Assembly (NCBI GenBank): GCA_029573725.1
Contig: JAKQDQ010000018.1
Location: 62,001 to 126,000, forward strand
Length of the DNA stretch: 64,000 bases
Direction: 5' to 3'
Source: Verrucomicrobiota bacterium
GTDB taxonomy: Bacteria; Verrucomicrobiota; Verrucomicrobiia; Limisphaerales; JADLHS01
Shown here: one piece after another, positions 27,813 to 36,661 of the stretch
Position numbering within the stretch: position 1 is the first letter of the stretch
Layout: the number at the start of each line of letters is the position of its first letter
Translations under genes and position numbers: made by a program
The notes under the pieces: model-generated
The model's database searches: none
What the model saw: the letters and a program-made list of their open reading frames with translations, nothing else
What the model was told of the DNA's origin: nothing

Positions 27813-30001
27813 AAGTGAAAATTCTGCCCACGGTCTTATTGTTGCTGTTCAGTTTGAGTGGGATGGCGCAAACTCCTCCCCCGGCCACGCCCGCACCGGC
27901 CAGACCCACGCTGAGCCGGCCAGCCACGCGGACGCTGCCGGTCTCGCCGACCAACGCGCCGGCTTCCCATGCTGCCGCCGGCCTCCCGGATTTGGGGGCG
28001 CTGATGGCGCGCCCCCCCGCCACGGTGGGCACCGTGCCGGACCCGGATAAAATGATGGAAGCGAACAGCATCAACTGGACGGCCGCCTCCCTGGAAAACG
28101 TGCTGGAAATCTATGCCGAACTGGTCGGCCGCAACGTGCTGCAGCCGGCCACGCTGCCGAAGGCGGAGATTGTGCTGAAGCAAACCACGCCGCTGACCAA
28201 GCTGGAAGTCGTGCAAATGATCGAAGCGGCGTTGTATCTGAATCAAATCTCCCTGGTCAACGTGGGCGACAAGTTCGTCACGGTCATTCCCACCGCGGAG
28301 GCGGTCAAAATTCCGGGCATCATCAACACAAACGCAATTTCACACATGCCCGACCTGGGCTCCGTGGTGACGCACGTGGTGCAGCTCAAATACACCAAGC
28401 CCTCGGAGATGGTGCAGGTGCTGCAGCCGTTCGCCAGCGGCAGCGTGGCCACGCCCATCACGCCGCTCGAAGGCAGCAGCATTCTGGTGCTGCGCGACAA
28501 TGTGGCCAACGTGAAGCGGATGCTGGAAATGATCGAGCGCGTGGACACGGTGGCGGAATCGGAAATCCTGTCCGAGGTCATTCCGATCAAGTTTGCCAAG
28601 GCGGAGGAAATTGCCAGCGCGTTGAGTTCAGTGGGCGGAGGCACGGCCGGCTCGATCGGCACTCGCGCCAGCGGTTCGGCGGGGCGCAGTGCGGGGATGA
28701 ACCGGGGCGGCATGGGGATGGGCAATACCGGCTTCAATAACCCGATGTTGAATCCGATGGGGGCCGGCGCGGCGACGCAAAATCCCACGCCTTCGTCGAG
28801 CACTTCCTTTGGGGACCGCGTACGGAATCTGATCAACCGGGCGGCGGGGGCCGGGGAATTCACCATTCTGGGCGAGACGAAAATCATCGCGGACATCCGC
28901 TCCAACTCCTTGCTGGTGTTTGCCGCCAAACGCGACATGGACATGATCAAGGACATCATTGCCAAACTGGACGTGGTCCTGGCGCAGGTGTTGATTGAAA
29001 CCATTATCATGGACGTTTCCCTGGATAATTCGTGGGCGTTCGGCGTTTCCGGGGCGCAAAAAGCCCGTCAGTTTTCCGGGGGTTTTTCCGGGGCCGGAGG
29101 CATGAATCTGAAGCGCTTCACCGAAGTAGGCAATAGCAGCAGCTCGCTCGGCACCAATGCCTTTACTGATCTCATCGGCACCGGGTTGAAATACTTTGGC
29201 GTGGTGGATCAGGACATTTATCTGTCCATTGAAGCTGCTGCGGCGGACAACAAAATCAATGTCATACAAAAACCGCGCATCCAAACTTCGCACGCCACGC
29301 CCGCCTCCATCTTCATCGGCAATACCGTGCCCTATGTCACCAGCACGTATTACGGCGGCGGTTACGCGGGCGGGCCGGGTTCTTCGTACCAGCAGTTGCG
29401 GGTCGGCATTGGCCTGGACGTGACGCCCTTCATCAATTCCGATGGCTTGGTGGTCATGCAAATTCAGGAAACCATTGATGAAATCAGCGGCTCGACCGAC
29501 ATCACCGGGGTCGGCGCCGTGCCCAATACCACCAGCCGGACCCTGTCCGCCGAGGTGGCGGTGAATGATCGCGAAAGCATCATGCTGGGCGGATTTATCC
29601 GCAATTCGGACAATCAGAACAAATCCGGCGTGCCCATTCTCAAGGATATTCCGCTCCTGGGCGCGTTGTTCCGGTCGTCCGGCAGCAGCAAGGAGCGCAA
29701 GGAATTGATGGTGCTGATGCGTCCGACCGTGTTGCGGACCCCCAGCATCGCGGCGCTGCAGGTGAACGAGGAGAAGAAGCGCCTGCCCGGAGTGGTGGCG
29801 GCGGAGAAACAATTGGACAAAACCGAACGGGCGCTGGCGGAGCAGGAGGTGGAGCGGACAAAGTCCGGCCCCAAGCAGAAGCCGGCGAAAACGGAGGTCA
29901 AATCCGATCAGGATGCGCTGGACGACTTTACCCGGTCCCGTCCCTTTACCCCGGAGGAAGAATTACTCCTGGGTGAGCCGTCTCAACCCGCGGCAAAATA
30001 G
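27809..30001 (+). CDS. gspD: type II secretion system secretin (GspD)
   Basis: GspD forms the outer-membrane channel. The 730 residues start at ATG 27809 (ATGA overlap with the previous stop), with signal peptide KILPTVLLLLFSLSGMAQ. Small N domains come first (about 85-290, including the N0-like ENVLEIYAELVGRNVL). A Gly/Met-rich linker follows (about 290-320, MNRGGMGMGNTGFNNP). The secretin domain is C-terminal, with the conserved GVPILKDIPLLGALFR near residue 605 and LMVLMRP after it. A charged C-terminal tail may be a pilotin-binding or disordered segment. No lipobox is seen. It closes the four-gene operon. Confidence 0.93.
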   Translation: MKVKILPTVLLLLFSLSGMAQTPPPATPAPARPTLSRPATRTLPVSPTNAPASHAAAGLPDLGALMARPPATVGTVPDPDKMMEANSINWTAASLENVLEIYAELVGRNVLQPATLPKAEIVLKQTTPLTKLEVVQMIEAALYLNQISLVNVGDKFVTVIPTAEAVKIPGIINTNAISHMPDLGSVVTHVVQLKYTKPSEMVQVLQPFASGSVATPITPLEGSSILVLRDNVANVKRMLEMIERVDTVAESEILSEVIPIKFAKAEEIASALSSVGGGTAGSIGTRASGSAGRSAGMNRGGMGMGNTGFNNPMLNPMGAGAATQNPTPSSSTSFGDRVRNLINRAAGAGEFTILGETKIIADIRSNSLLVFAAKRDMDMIKDIIAKLDVVLAQVLIETIIMDVSLDNSWAFGVSGAQKARQFSGGFSGAGGMNLKRFTEVGNSSSSLGTNAFTDLIGTGLKYFGVVDQDIYLSIEAAAADNKINVIQKPRIQTSHATPASIFIGNTVPYVTSTYYGGGYAGGPGSSYQQLRVGIGLDVTPFINSDGLVVMQIQETIDEISGSTDITGVGAVPNTTSRTLSAEVAVNDRESIMLGGFIRNSDNQNKSGVPILKDIPLLGALFRSSGSSKERKELMVLMRPTVLRTPSIAALQVNEEKKRLPGVVAAEKQLDKTERALAEQEVERTKSGPKQKPAKTEVKSDQDALDDFTRSRPFTPEEELLLGEPSQPAAK

Positions 30002-30195
30002 ACGGCGGGTCACCACAGCGGCGCTGGCGGCATCCCGGCCGCCATTTGTCCCCCGAATCGCTCCGGCGGGGCGTCGGTCTTTTTCCGCCCCCGGCAGGAG
30101 GGGTGAAGCTCCTGCGGATTCCTGCGGACCCCCCGTAACCGTCAGAATTCCGCTTTGACTAATACCCTTCCGGTTGGCAAGGTGACGGACATTTT

Positions 30196-31476
30196 ATGGC
30201 AGAACTTATTGGAAATTTACTGGTGGCACAATCGGGCGGGCCCACCGCCGTTATCAATGCGAGTGTGGCGGGGGTGATTACCGAAGCGGGAAAACACGAG
30301 AACATTGAAGAAATTTACGGTGGTTTGAACGGCATCCTCGGCATTTTGAATGAGGAGCTTGTGGACATCAACGACGAGAAACGCAGCACCATCGAAGGAT
30401 TGAAATACACCCCGGGCGCGGCCCTTGGCACCTGCCGTTATAAGATTGATTTCAAAAAGAAACCGGAAAAGGCCGCCCAGGACATGGACCGGCTCTTCGA
30501 GGTGTTTGCCGCGCATAACATCCGGTATTTTTTCTATGCGGGCGGCAATGATTCGCAGGACACTTCCCATAAAATCCACGAAGAGGCGGTCAAGCGCGGC
30601 TACGACATTCGTGTAATTGGCGTGCCGAAGACCATTGACAACGATTTGCCCTTCACGGACAGCTGTCCCGGCTACGGTTCGGTGATCAAATATAATTCGG
30701 CGACGGTGATGGAGATCGGCATTGATGCCGGCTCAATGGCGACCGATAGCGGTTCTTGTTACATCATCGAGGTGATGGGGCGTTCGGCGGGCTGGATTGC
30801 GGCGGGGACCGTTCTGGCCAAACGCGGCGATGCCGCCAAGCCGCCCCATATCATTTTGCTCCCGGAGGTTGCGTTTGATGAAGCGGCCTTTCTGGCCAAG
30901 GTGCAGGAAACCGTCGCGGCGTATAAATACTGCGTTGTGGTCGTGGGCGAGGGTATCAAGGACAAGGAAGGCAACGAAGTGGGCGCGGACAAGACCCGGT
31001 TGGACTCTTTCGGCCACCCGGTGCTGGCCGGTGTGTCGGAAAAATTGAAGGATTTGGTGCAGGAGCGGATGGGTTTCAAAACGCGCATCGTATTGTTGGG
31101 CTACGCGCAACGCGCCGCGGGTCATTTTGCGAGCGCGACGGACGCGCGCAACGCCTTTGCCTGTGGCGAGGCGGCCGTCCGGGCGGCGATCGAGGGGAGA
31201 ACCGGGTACATGGTGAAAATTGTGCGCCAGGTGACGGACGACGGCGTCATCACTTGGGGCACGGATTTGCAACTCCTGTCCGAAGTCGCCAACGTGGAGC
31301 ACCTGATTCCCCGGGAATGGATCAATGAGGCCGCCTTCCTGCCCAATGAAAAATTCCTCGAGTACGCCCAACCGTTGATTGAGGGCGAAATTCAAGTGCC
31401 CATGGAAGCGGGCCTGCCCAAATACGCCGTGCTGGAGAAAGTCGCGGTGGAAAAGAAGCTGCCGGCCCGGGCGTAA
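30196..31476 (+). CDS. pfp: PPi-dependent 6-phosphofructokinase
   Basis: The enzyme phosphorylates fructose 6-phosphate to the 1,6-bisphosphate reversibly. The 426-residue chain has GGNDSQDT (Asp119) and PKTIDND (Lys145, Asp148). An Asp and a Lys at these two sites, in place of the glycines of ATP enzymes, mark pyrophosphate use. The N-terminal nucleotide-like loop is AQSGGPTAVINAS. The gene is monocistronic. An AGGTGA ribosome site is at 30179. The preceding 190 bases contain a TTGACT at 30155 but only a poor -10. Confidence 0.9.
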   Translation: MAELIGNLLVAQSGGPTAVINASVAGVITEAGKHENIEEIYGGLNGILGILNEELVDINDEKRSTIEGLKYTPGAALGTCRYKIDFKKKPEKAAQDMDRLFEVFAAHNIRYFFYAGGNDSQDTSHKIHEEAVKRGYDIRVIGVPKTIDNDLPFTDSCPGYGSVIKYNSATVMEIGIDAGSMATDSGSCYIIEVMGRSAGWIAAGTVLAKRGDAAKPPHIILLPEVAFDEAAFLAKVQETVAAYKYCVVVVGEGIKDKEGNEVGADKTRLDSFGHPVLAGVSEKLKDLVQERMGFKTRIVLLGYAQRAAGHFASATDARNAFACGEAAVRAAIEGRTGYMVKIVRQVTDDGVITWGTDLQLLSEVANVEHLIPREWINEAAFLPNEKFLEYAQPLIEGEIQVPMEAGLPKYAVLEKVAVEKKLPARA

Positions 31477-31574
31477 GCCACAGGAGCATCGGTTGAGCCG
31501 CCGGGGCGCAGCCCGCCGGTGCCGTTTTCCGGGACCGGGCTCCGAAATCAGCCGCGGCCGGGGACCGGCCTTCA

Positions 31575-31602
31575 TTGACACCCCCCGGGCGTCCGTTACA
31601 GT
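31575..31602 (+). promoter_or_regulatory. possible promoter of asd
   Basis: TTGACA (31575-31580) and TACAGT (31597-31602) are separated by 16 bases. They end 12 bases before the asd ATG, implying a very short leader. The -35 is a perfect match; the spacing is slightly short. Confidence 0.45.
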
Positions 31603-31614
31603 TGATTTTGAGTT

Positions 31615-32634
31615 ATGAACAAGCAACCTCACGTTGCCATCGTCGGGGCCACCGGTGCGGTCGGCATCGAGATGGTGAAAACTTTGGAAAAACGCCGGTT
31701 TCCGGTGGGGCAGCTGACGTTGCTGGCCTCGGTTCGCTCGGTGGGCAGGAAGATTCCCTTTGCCGGGCAGGACCTCGTGGTGCAGGAGTTGACCAAGGAT
31801 TCCTTTCGGGGGGTGGACCTGGCGTTGTTTAGCGCGGGAGGCGGCATTTCCAGGGAGTTTGCGGCCAGCGCGGTGGCGGCGGGTTGTGTGGTGGTAGATA
31901 ATTCCTCGGCGTTTCGTCAGGACTTGGAAGTGCCGCTGGTGATCCCGGAAATCAACGCGGCGGACATCCAGGCACACAAGGGCATCATCGCCAATCCCAA
32001 CTGCACGACAGCGATCACGCTGATGGCGTTGTACCCGCTGCATCAGGCGTTCGGCGTGAAGCGGATTTTCGCTGCCAGTTATCAAGCCGTTTCCGGGACG
32101 GGCGCCAAGGCGTTGGAGGAGCTGGAGCGGCAGGTGGAACAGATCGTTCACCGCGAGCCCGTGACCAGGCAGGTGTATCCGCATCAGATTGCCTTCAATG
32201 TGCTGCCACAGGTGGATGCCTTTTTGCCCTCCGGCTATACGAAGGAGGAAATGAAAATGGAGAACGAGGGCCGCCGGATCATGCACCACGACAGCTTCCG
32301 CGCCAGCGTCACCTGTGTGCGCGTGCCCGTGTATCGTTCCCATTCCGTCGCCGTGAGCGCCGAGTTCGAGCGGCCCGTCTCCCTGGCCGCGGCCCGGACC
32401 GCGCTGGAGCGGGCGCCGGGACTCGATGTGGTGGATGAGCCCGCAAGACAACAGTATCCGATGCCCCTGTTCACTACGGAGAAGTACAATTGCGCCGTGG
32501 GAAGGCTCCGCCTGGATCGCGCCCTGGACAACGGCTTGTGCTTTTGGGTCAGTGGGGATCAGCTGCTCAAGGGGGCGGCGCTTAATGCGGTGCAAATCGC
32601 CGAGGAACTGGTGAAACCGCCGGGAGCAGCGTGA
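31615..32634 (+). CDS. asd: aspartate-semialdehyde dehydrogenase
   Basis: Asd reduces aspartyl phosphate to the semialdehyde with NADPH, feeding lysine/diaminopimelate, threonine and methionine synthesis. The chain is 339 residues. The nucleotide loop is VAIVGATGAVG. The active-site Cys130 lies in IIANPNCTT. SYQAVSGTGAKALEEL and the His-containing VRVPVYRSHS complete the family pattern. It is cytoplasmic. The glycosylase gene follows after only four bases, so the two are probably co-transcribed. Confidence 0.95.
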   Translation: MNKQPHVAIVGATGAVGIEMVKTLEKRRFPVGQLTLLASVRSVGRKIPFAGQDLVVQELTKDSFRGVDLALFSAGGGISREFAASAVAAGCVVVDNSSAFRQDLEVPLVIPEINAADIQAHKGIIANPNCTTAITLMALYPLHQAFGVKRIFAASYQAVSGTGAKALEELERQVEQIVHREPVTRQVYPHQIAFNVLPQVDAFLPSGYTKEEMKMENEGRRIMHHDSFRASVTCVRVPVYRSHSVAVSAEFERPVSLAAARTALERAPGLDVVDEPARQQYPMPLFTTEKYNCAVGRLRLDRALDNGLCFWVSGDQLLKGAALNAVQIAEELVKPPGAA

Positions 32635-32638
32635 CGGG

Positions 32639-33262
32639 GTGGTGAGAACCTCCGGCATCCCGGCGCGTGCCGCTCCGGCGGGAAGCGTTCCCCGGCCCGG
32701 CCGCTGTGCGTTGGCCAAATTGCCCCGCAACTTTTACGACCGGAACACGGTGGTGGTGGCAAAAGAATTGTTGGGCAAACTGCTGGTGCATCGGGTGGCC
32801 GGGGTGGAGCGGATCGGAAAGATTGTCGAGGTTGAAGCCTATCTCGGCGCGCACGACAAGGCGGCGCATTCTTCCAAAGGATTGACGCCGCGCACCAGGG
32901 CCATGTTTGGTCCGCCCGGGTACGCCTATGTTTACTTCATTTATGGCCGGTATCACTGCATGAATGTGGTGACCGAGCGGGAGGGAAAGGGTTGTGCCGT
33001 GTTATTGCGTGCGCTGGAGCCGGTGGCCAACCTGGCCGGTCGCACCCGCGGCCCCGGCCTGCTGACGCAAGCGATGCAAATTGATGGACGTCACTATGGT
33101 CATGACCTGTTGAGCGATGATCTGTTTATTGCCAGCCAGGGTGAATCTCCGCCCCGGCGCATCGCCCGCAGCCGCCGGATTGGAGTGGATTATGCCGGAG
33201 CCTGGGCGCGACGGCATCTGCGGTTTTATCTTCCGGACAATCCCTTTGTCTCCCGGCGGTGA
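32639..33262 (+). CDS. 3-methyladenine DNA glycosylase (AAG/MPG family)
   Basis: The protein excises alkylated purines in base-excision repair. The sequence matches the MPG/AAG fold: NFYDRNTVVVAKELLGK, the catalytic-region EVEAYLGAHDKAAHSSKG (general base Glu in EVEAY), and FIYGRYHCMNVVTE with the DNA-intercalating Tyr. GPGLLTQAM and RIGVDYAG are also typical. The start is uncertain: GTG 32639 gives 207 residues, while a TTG at about 32711 (LAKLPRNF) fits family lengths as well. It lies directly downstream of asd, and its stop overlaps the next frame by four bases. Confidence 0.9.
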   Translation: MVRTSGIPARAAPAGSVPRPGRCALAKLPRNFYDRNTVVVAKELLGKLLVHRVAGVERIGKIVEVEAYLGAHDKAAHSSKGLTPRTRAMFGPPGYAYVYFIYGRYHCMNVVTEREGKGCAVLLRALEPVANLAGRTRGPGLLTQAMQIDGRHYGHDLLSDDLFIASQGESPPRRIARSRRIGVDYAGAWARRHLRFYLPDNPFVSRR

Positions 33263-33705
33263 AAGGAGATGTGGTTGCCCTGCTTCCGGTCATGTCCCGG
33301 CCCCGCATTCCATCTGGAATCCTGTTTTACGACGCCGACTGTGCATTTTGTCGCGGCTGGGTGCGTTTCGTATTGCGTCATGATAAACCGGGGCGCTGGC
33401 GGTTTGCGCCGTTGCACGGGGCAACGGCCCGGGCGCAACTGAAAGCTCCCAGCGATTTCCAGACCGTGGTGTTGCTGGAAGCATCCGATGCGCATTCCCC
33501 CCGGTATTTCGTGCGTTCGGAGGCGGTGTTGCGGGTGCTGGAGCAACTGGGCGGAGTCTGGCGGCTGATTTCGTGGGTGCGCGTGTTGCCGGTCGGCTGG
33601 CGGGATGCCGGGTATGCGGCGATCGCCGCGCGCCGGCAGCGTTGGTTGCGCCGGGGGGCGGAGCCGCCACTGCCGCCCGCAGAGGCCGGGCGATTTTTGC
33701 CGTGA
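33259..33705 (+). CDS. DCC-family thiol-disulfide oxidoreductase-like protein (DUF393)
   Basis: The key motif is YDADCAFCRGWVRFVLRHD, the D-x-x-C-x-x-C signature of this thioredoxin-fold family, whose members probably act in redox handling. The 148 residues are close to normal. Start choice is open: GTG 33259 overlaps the previous stop (GTGA), GTG 33271 is close behind AAGGAG, and ATG 33292 is nearest the conserved region. Its C-terminal end is Arg/Ala rich. It probably shares a transcript with asd and the glycosylase. Confidence 0.82.
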   Translation: MKGDVVALLPVMSRPRIPSGILFYDADCAFCRGWVRFVLRHDKPGRWRFAPLHGATARAQLKAPSDFQTVVLLEASDAHSPRYFVRSEAVLRVLEQLGGVWRLISWVRVLPVGWRDAGYAAIAARRQRWLRRGAEPPLPPAEAGRFLP

Positions 33706-33737
33706 TTGGGGCGGCGCGGCGGGCTAAGGTGGATTCC

Positions 33738-33911
33738 ATGAGCGAAGAACTCCCGCCACCGGAAGAGCGGCGGCGCTACACCTGGCCCTGGTTCGTGGCG
33801 GCACTGGTGCTCGCAGCCGTGGTGATCACGGTTTTATCCGTGCGCCGCGAAGCCCGGCGGGTGCAGCAACAACAGGAATTGTTGCGCCAGTTTCCCGGCA
33901 CCACCAATTAA
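33738..33911 (+). CDS. 57-residue single-pass membrane protein
   Basis: ATG 33738 follows a ribosome-binding-like AAGGTGG at a good distance. The protein is an acidic/basic head (MSEELPPPEERRRYTWPW), one membrane helix (FVAALVLAAVVITVLSV) and a basic Gln-rich tail (RREARRVQQQQELLRQF). No family is recognised. Codon use and clean topology suggest a real small gene. It is 32 bases after the DCC gene and eight bases before the stop of the convergent Asp-box gene. Confidence 0.6.
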   Translation: MSEELPPPEERRRYTWPWFVAALVLAAVVITVLSVRREARRVQQQQELLRQFPGTTN

Positions 33912-33919
33912 ACGCCACC

Positions 33920-36604
33920 TCAAGGCCGGCAGACGCGGAAATAGCGCGCCCCGTTGGCTTCCAGCGGCGTCCGGAATTCCATGAGCGCTCCCGTGCCGAG
34001 AAGGTTCGTCTGTGTCACCCAGGTGGGAGTCACCAGGTTGGTCGTCCATTGGATCGTGTAACTTTCGTACGCCTCAGTCGTGAAACCGAACTGCAAGGCA
34101 TGGTCAACGATCCGCGGCGACAGGATTTCCGCCGGTTCGAGGATCAGCGGGGCGACGCGGACGTTGTCGAAGATGGCAAAGTTGTGCTGATCTCCGATGG
34201 AATTAAAGTGGTCGTTGTAACCGATAAGAATGTTGCCTTCCGTGTAGGCGTACGTGTTCGTGTATTGCGCCACAATGGTGTCGTTCAACCGCCAGGTGAT
34301 GTGGTTGTTGCTCTGGCGCACCTCGCCACGCACCCATCCCAGGCCGGCCGTGCCGGAGGGGGTCGTGCCAAAGCCGGGAATCGTTTTGGCCGGAAACAGC
34401 GTCATGAATCCGGCATCGGCGCAGTCGAAACGGGGGCCGAGCAGCGGGGCGGGGCCGAAGACGGTGTTGTCGGACGTCATCAAAATCGGCGCCCCTGCGC
34501 CACCTCCGCGAAATACGGAATAATCCCGCAGGGTGGCCGAGCCGGCCGAGGAATCATTCTCTCCTTCCATGGCGAAGAACAAACCGTCACTGGGGGCCTG
34601 TCCGACGCGGTTGGTGAGGTCGCCGGAATGGTTGATGCCGAACAACGCATGTTCGGTGGAGGTGGCCAGGTCGGCCCAGTTGATCCAGAGATCGAACTGC
34701 AGCGAATAGTTGCCCGCGAAGTGCTGGCCGAGGGGATAGAGGTTGACGGCCGCCGCTCCGGGCGTGGCATCCTTGTTCACCGTCAGGAACAATCCTTTGG
34801 TGCTGCCGCCCACGGAGTGGGGTGCGGGCGGGATTTCGCCGGGGAATGAAATGGTGGAGTAATCGAACCCGAACACGGCTTCAAAATCAAAACCACCGGC
34901 GGCTGAACGGTAAAGAATTTTATAGCCGTTGGTAATGGCGGGGCTCGTCACGGTCACCGGCGAGTCATAGGCATCAAAATCGTCCACAAACCCGAGGGTG
35001 AGCCGGGCCACGGCGCTGGTCACGCTGCCAAATGCATTGGCAAGCATCACCGAGTAACTTCCGGCGTCCGCGGCCTGCACATTGGTACGGACGTACGTGG
35101 CCTGGGTGGCGCCGGCAATGTTGCTGCCGTTAAAACGCCATTGGTAGGTGAGCGGGGGGCTGCCGGTGGCGGCCACGGTGAAAACCGCCCGGCCGCCGGG
35201 GTTGGCCACCTGACTCAACGGTTGCGTGGTGATGTCCGGCGGGAGGGGAAGACCCGTCACCGTAAGCCAGGTTGGGGCGCTGGTCACGGCGCCGCTGAAA
35301 TCACTGACGACAACGTCGTACATGCCGATGTCCGTTGCCTGCGCCGTGGCGATGGAAAGCGAACTGGCGGTGGCGTTGGCCAGATCGGTGCCGTCCTTGC
35401 GCCATTGGTAATGCAGCGGAGCGGTGCCGTAGGCTTCCGCGGTGAACGTGACCGGAGCGTTCCAGGCGACGGTGGGATTGGTGGGGACGATGCTGACCGC
35501 CAGTGGAATGTGATAGACATGCAGGGTCTGCCCGGACATATAGCCGAGCGTGGGACTGGCAAAACGGATGCGGTTGATCGAGCGGGTGTTGAAATAGCCC
35601 TCCGGCGTCCACGTGACCCCGCCATCGGTCGTGTGAATGAAACTGTAGGGCGGATTGAGGACGGATGAACCGCCCATCCAGCCTTCGGTTTCACTGACAA
35701 ATCCGATGCCCTGTACACCGAAGGAGCTGGGGCCGCCGATGGCGCTCAGGGGGATTCCGTTGGAAATCCACGTCGCGCCGCCGTCGGTGGTTTTGTAGAA
35801 AATGACCTTGTCGTAGGCGCTGTTCTGCTGCAGCGAAGCGTAGCCGACCAGCGGTGACGGCCAGGTCATCTTCCAGAAATAACTGTTGGTCACCGTGGTG
35901 GTGACCAACACCTGCCAGGAGAGGCCGCCGTTGGTCGTGCGGGCAATGCTGCCGTAATACGGCGGTGCACTAAACTGGTTGGTGTTCATGCCCAGAATGA
36001 ATCCGGTTTGGGAGTCCTTGAAGTACACATCCATCAAGCCTCCCATGACGCCGCCGGCGGTCAGGTTGGTCGTCCACCAGGTGTTCCCGCCGTCTTCGGT
36101 TTTGGTGAAGTGCGCCGGACCGCGCACGCGGCCGACCCCGTAAACGTGTTGGGCGTCCAGGACGTGCATGGCGCAAAAGCCTTTCATGTCGGTTGCATTG
36201 AGATCCGGGACGACGCTCCAGGTGGTGCCGCCGTCAAATGTCTCGTAAAGCAGGTTCGTATCCGTCACGTTGCCGTCGTAGGACCCCGGGCCGAGATTGC
36301 CCGCCCAACCGCGGGTCAGCGAGGCGAAGCCAATCGCGCGGAAATGCGGGATCGGCCCCGCCAGCGAGGTCACGCGGGTCCAATTCAATCCGCCGTTGGT
36401 CGTGCGGTAGATGCCGTCAATGCCCCGGGCACTCCACCCATTGGTCTGGCCAATAAAAACCAGGTCGTCGTGACGCAATGTGTTGTTCAGCGGGGTGCCG
36501 GTGAACTGGGTCCAGACGGGCGTTTGGGCGGGGGAGCTGGCCGTTGTCCAGAGGATGACGGGAAGGCAGCGGATCATGAAACGGAACGGGCAGCGCATAA
36601 TCAT
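33920..36604 (-). CDS. secreted Asp-box (YCF48/BNR-like) protein with Ig-like domains
   Basis: The 894-residue protein has a signal peptide (IRCLPVILWTTASSPAQ). Residues about 25-360 carry six Asp-box repeats of the form T-x-[DN]-G-G-x-[TS]-W (TTNGGLNW, TFDGGTTW, TEDGGNTW, TTNGGLSW, TTDGGATW, TTDGGVTW), which predict a beta-propeller like YCF48 or sialidases. Two immunoglobulin-like domains follow (about 365-540), each with a YQWR core. A concanavalin/LamG-like stretch (about 545-820) comes next. The shared terminal module (YTIQWTTNLVTPTW ... ARYFRVCRP) ends the protein. ATG 36604 is used; internal ATGs at codons 3 and 10 are alternatives. It is probably a surface or secreted binding protein; no catalytic residues are obvious. 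Confidence 0.8.
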   Translation of the reverse strand: MIMRCPFRFMIRCLPVILWTTASSPAQTPVWTQFTGTPLNNTLRHDDLVFIGQTNGWSARGIDGIYRTTNGGLNWTRVTSLAGPIPHFRAIGFASLTRGWAGNLGPGSYDGNVTDTNLLYETFDGGTTWSVVPDLNATDMKGFCAMHVLDAQHVYGVGRVRGPAHFTKTEDGGNTWWTTNLTAGGVMGGLMDVYFKDSQTGFILGMNTNQFSAPPYYGSIARTTNGGLSWQVLVTTTVTNSYFWKMTWPSPLVGYASLQQNSAYDKVIFYKTTDGGATWISNGIPLSAIGGPSSFGVQGIGFVSETEGWMGGSSVLNPPYSFIHTTDGGVTWTPEGYFNTRSINRIRFASPTLGYMSGQTLHVYHIPLAVSIVPTNPTVAWNAPVTFTAEAYGTAPLHYQWRKDGTDLANATASSLSIATAQATDIGMYDVVVSDFSGAVTSAPTWLTVTGLPLPPDITTQPLSQVANPGGRAVFTVAATGSPPLTYQWRFNGSNIAGATQATYVRTNVQAADAGSYSVMLANAFGSVTSAVARLTLGFVDDFDAYDSPVTVTSPAITNGYKILYRSAAGGFDFEAVFGFDYSTISFPGEIPPAPHSVGGSTKGLFLTVNKDATPGAAAVNLYPLGQHFAGNYSLQFDLWINWADLATSTEHALFGINHSGDLTNRVGQAPSDGLFFAMEGENDSSAGSATLRDYSVFRGGGAGAPILMTSDNTVFGPAPLLGPRFDCADAGFMTLFPAKTIPGFGTTPSGTAGLGWVRGEVRQSNNHITWRLNDTIVAQYTNTYAYTEGNILIGYNDHFNSIGDQHNFAIFDNVRVAPLILEPAEILSPRIVDHALQFGFTTEAYESYTIQWTTNLVTPTWVTQTNLLGTGALMEFRTPLEANGARYFRVCRP

Positions 36605-36661
36605 GGCCGGAATGCTACGCGAAAACCGCCGCGGATCACAGCGCCAAATCCCGGCGCGGCA

